Shown one piece after another: positions 60,904 to 64,000 of a DNA stretch of 64,000 nucleotides. Under the pieces are notes generated by a model that did not search any database, was not told the DNA's origin, and saw only the letters and a list, made by a program, of their open reading frames with translations. The first letter of the stretch is position 1; each line of letters begins with the position of its first letter. The DNA lies in the NCBI GenBank assembly GCA_021527695.1, contig JAKFAO010000004.1, positions 620,001 through 684,000 on the forward strand, read 5' to 3'. The stretch is from Naematelia aurantialba. Lineage: Eukaryota; Basidiomycota; Tremellomycetes; Tremellales; Naemateliaceae. The position numbers were made by a program, and so were the translations under genes.

Positions 60904-63900
60904 ATGATCGCGAGCGCTGAGCCGCTGGAGTTGATGCGGCACGTTGAGCCCATGGCGGAGAATGTCAATGTCGAGAACACGACAGGCGTGAAGAGGAAGG
61001 TGGATGATGGTGAGCCACAGACTTGCAGAATGTCTGGGCGTGGCTCATTCGTTACAGATGACAGCAGCGTCATCAAGATAAAGGCTGAGACTGTGTGTTC
61101 TCAAGAGAAAAAGGCGAGAACCGAAGGTATGTCGGTGAACCTCGTTGACGGCGCTCGCTGATTTCAGTAACCTTGACAGCCAAGACACCGTTGGTCGAAC
61201 TCAGAGGCCGGAGGCTAGTCATCAAGCAGCCCAATCTGGATCGCTCCAAGCAATTCAAGCTGCCCCTGACGCGTGAGTCTGGCGGCTACAAGCATATTAT
61301 AGTACGCTGATAGCCTCAGGTTCCCATGCATGGAGCAGCTTCATCGTCGACGTGATCACTAACCCGGACAAACCAAAACCGTCTGGTGTACCTGAGGAGT
61401 TGTGGGACGTCATTGTCAGCCATGGTATCGAGTCGTAAGCGTCCCGTGCGATTCGCCAATCAACACCTGACGGATCCCAGGGCAGCGAGGACAGAAACGC
61501 TCCTGGTCAAGCAGCTCCGCAAGAGCTTATTGTCCGACATTACCGACGACCAAGCTGGTGCGTGTCGACCTGCAAACGCACTGTCTATTCCTTACGCACT
61601 TTCTATGTTCCTTATTTCGCAGACAAAAGTCCATTCTCGCTCCACTGCTAACCTTTGGCAGGCGAGATTCCAGATGCATGGTTTGCGGCTCTCATTCCGA
61701 TTCTGTTTGCGCAGATCGATTACGGCCTCGTCCAGTCTGACTTCGCACCTTCATCCTCCATCCTCAAATTTCCCACTACTCTCCAATGCAAGATATGGGA
61801 GGCCCGTGACCCCGATCGATGGTTCAACACTGAGCAAATCACTGCCTTGACCGGGCGGCGGAGAGAGAGGCAGCGAGCAAGAGAGGAGTGCCTAAAATTG
61901 CTGGACGCGCTTGATGACGTCGAAAAGCTCGAGCTGCTCAAGGGGGAAGCAAAGGAGACTCGAACAAAGAAACCGGACGTGAATTAATGCCTCGGCGTCT
62001 TTCGCCCTTCATTCCGCTGACTGAGCCAGGACGTTGCCATTGTGTCGCCTGTCGTTGAACGGCGCAACAGCAGGGAGGGCACAGCCAACACAGTCGACTC
62101 GCGGCGCAGTGCCTCGCCGACGAGGAAATCCAAGTTGACACCGGAAGAGGTCAGTGAATTGGCACGGGCGTGCATCTGTACTGATGCTCGTATAGGAGGA
62201 GGTTCGACGTATAAAGAAAGAGGAGCAAGAGGCGAAACGCATCGCAAAGGCAGAGGAGAAAGCGTGAGTTCACACAAATTTTGTGCGAAGAATCTGACAG
62301 TGGCCAAGTGCGAAAGATAGAGAAGAAGAGAAGAAGCGCAACGTCGCGGCCAAGCAAGCACAGGGCTTTATGGGTTTCTTCAAGCCCAAACCAGCTGAAA
62401 AGAGCACGACCAAAGAAAGTCAAGCAGGCCCTTCGAGTACGTCGGTATGCAGTGCATGCTTCAGCGACTGATCATAACAGAGCCGATAGTGCACGAACAG
62501 AAGCCTGAAGCGAGCGACTTTGCGCGGACGTTCCGGCCGGTGGCGATGAAACCGAACGTGGAATGGGCAGAGATCAATCGATGGATGAAGCCGAGGCGAC
62601 AGTCACAAAGTCCAGTCCAGGGGATTTCGGGCAAAGATTTGTCTGCGTGGAGCGAGGACGGCGATCCTGAGAAGGCGAGTTGGACTCCGCGAGGTAAGCT
62701 GCTTTGTTAGCTCCTAACAAAAGCTCATAAGGCAAGATTTCCTCGACGACCACTTGGCCAAGCACAAGATGAGAGCTCGCCGGCGACGAAGTATCTTGCC
62801 TCGAGGACTCAAGACGGCACCGCCTCATGGTCCTGTGAGCGAGCTCTGGGCAGCATACCAAGAAGCAGAAGATCCGCGACAAGTTTTGGCCCAACTCAGG
62901 AATCGTTCGAAGTTCCCTTGGAAGACTATTGCATTTACCGAACAGATTCGGCCACCTTATTCCGGTGAGTCGAGTTGTCATCAGACGACCAAGCTGACAT
63001 GAGCAGGTACATTTACTAAAAAGTCTGTCACTGTTGGACCACGTGCGCCATTTGCACAGGACCCGACGTTTGACTATTCCTACGACTCGGGAGACGAGTG
63101 GCAAGATGACGAAGGGGGGGATGATGTCGATGAAGCGGATCTCGCTTCCGCCAACTCTGAGGCAGAGGACGATCAAGATGAGGGCGAGTTTGACGACTGG
63201 CTGGACGACAGCGAAGATGCTGTGTATGCGCCACCGCCCGCCGACCTCGACGACGATATGCCTCTACCTTTGTCGAACGGCTTGGATCAGTCGCGGTTGA
63301 ACTTGAGGGTTGTGAAGAAATCTCGCGAGGTGCCAAAAAGGGCTGTCAAGGTCACGCCGTACTGGAAGGGTCCTGTGTGGGAGACCAAGCTCGGCGAGGG
63401 GACAGAGGGACTGGAAGCTTATCGAATCCAGCTGCTTAATGGTGAGTAGGGGGTGCAACTGTAGTCTCCTGTACCATCGCGTGCTCTCGCTTGCCCTTGG
63501 ATTATGTCTGATATCTGATTGGGTAGACTCGCCGTGCGCGCTGGACCCATTCGCTTATACATCGAACGACGCCGTGCAGCACTACAAAGGGGTCTTTTCG
63601 ACTGCTGTGATAGGTTCCAACCTGAACGTGCGGTGCCTCTTGTCGAGCGAAATCGTCATTCCCACAGAGAAACCGAAATCTGCGAATTTGACAAACGCTA
63701 TTTGCGCCCTACCTCGCGACGGAAGCACGCTCATAAGCGACAGTGGTAGCGGGAGCGGCGGCGGCGGGAGTGGGACAAAGGCCAGACCGGCTGGACCCAA
63801 GGTCGCATTCCCATCGTCACACCTGGCCGAGCTACTAGGCCTTGTCGACGGCAACACCAAGATCCGCACCGACCTGATCTCGCAGCTCAAAGCGCGTTTC

Positions 63901-64000
63901 GAAAACGTCACATCCAAGGCTGCGATTGAGGCTAAGATCAAGGAGGTGGCGGTGAGGGAGGGCAAGGCGAAAGATAGCCGGTGGAAAGTCAAGGCAGAGG
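60904..64000 (+). CDS. CAC1: CAF-1 large subunit (Cac1/p150), 3' end beyond the window
   Basis: Histone chaperone subunit that deposits H3-H4 behind the replication fork through PCNA. Exons: 60904-61126, 61180-61272, 61320-61434, 61481-61557, 61662-61978, 62030-62149, 62196-62263, 62309-62436, 62481-62693, 62737-62964, 63007-63441, 63527-64000 and beyond; 830 codons visible. The N-terminal 275 residues form a basidiomycete-type region (GRRLVIKQ, HAWSSFIVDVI, TETLLVKQLRKSL). A charged KER helix follows (EEVRRIKKEEQEAKRIAKAEEK, then FMGFFKPKPA, a PIP-box-like stretch). The acidic ED domain has SYDSGDEWQDDEGG and EFDDWLDDSED. The C-terminal winged-helix region is entered at SSHLAELLGLV and KARFENVTSKAAIEAKIKEV, still open at the window edge. 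The frame crosses an apparent stop at 61985 only by splicing 61979-62029. Confidence 0.9.

Noticed and set aside
61662..61987. Separate gene ending at TAA 61985-61987
   Set aside because: A good intron (GTGAAT, CTGACTGAG branch, CCAG) removes the stop and joins in frame to the KER part of CAF-1. A single gene is simpler, though listed as testable.

Overview
This window comes from a eukaryotic nuclear genome, most likely a basidiomycete yeast of the Tremellomycetes type. Protein-coding genes are cut by many short introns (mostly 45-60 bp, GT...AG, often with a CTGAC/CTAAC branch site just before the acceptor). Genes are packed closely on both strands, base composition is moderately GC-rich, and the gene set is a typical fungal one (Vms1, calmodulin, Igo/endosulfine, Pmp3, Hda1, CAF-1, synaptojanin-like phosphatase, CHORD-CS protein). 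The genus is inference; nothing here fixes it. I rebuilt exon structures by hand from splice signals, reading-frame phase and family conservation. Nearly every model closes in frame from ATG to stop.

Layout. 0-5 kb: VMS1 (-) divergent from calmodulin CAM1 (+). 6.8-8.7 kb: a zinc medium-chain polyol/alcohol dehydrogenase (+). 8.7-12.5 kb: a 3.8-kb gene-poor, repeat-rich stretch. 12.5-17.3 kb: a secreted double-psi beta-barrel protein (+) and RNase H1 (+), the latter with an unusual 5' end. 17.7-20.3 kb: CHORD-CS protein (-) and the Golgi SNARE BET1 (-). 21-24.4 kb: class II histone deacetylase HDA1 (+). 24.9-27.6 kb: a single-span membrane protein with a Gly/Gln/His/Tyr repeat (-). 28.2-34.6 kb: a 25-exon ABCC/MRP transporter (+). 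36-37 kb: endosulfine IGO (+). 37.9-40.1 kb: NADP glutamate dehydrogenase GDH1 (-). 40.7-42.0 kb: an EEP-family hydrolase (-). 42.4-44.9 kb: a CARM1-type arginine methyltransferase (+). 45.1-46.9 kb: a metallo-beta-lactamase-fold protein (-) with a GC-AG intron. 47.3-52.0 kb: a synaptojanin-like SAC/5-phosphatase (+). 52.4 kb: an intron-bearing tRNA-Arg(UCU). 52.9-53.3 kb: PMP3 (+). 54.1-56.4 kb: an unrecognised protein (+). 57.1-58.7 kb: an Ecl1-type zinc protein (-). 60.9 kb to the window edge: the CAF-1 large subunit CAC1 (+, 3' end cut off).

The genes do not form a pathway cluster. They are housekeeping and regulatory genes in mixed orientation, several in head-to-head pairs with about 400-600 bp between start codons. 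Some share themes: chromatin (HDA1, CAC1, the methyltransferase), TOR/quiescence-type control (IGO, Ecl1 family) and membrane traffic or lipids (BET1, synaptojanin-like). I found no CRISPR array, no intact transposon and no obvious novel multi-gene system. The most interesting features are gene-structure oddities: microexons, a start codon split by a 35-bp intron with an in-frame upstream extension that looks like a mitochondrial presequence, a frame-neutral intron inside a zinc finger, and a GC-AG intron. Several minisatellites also stand out.
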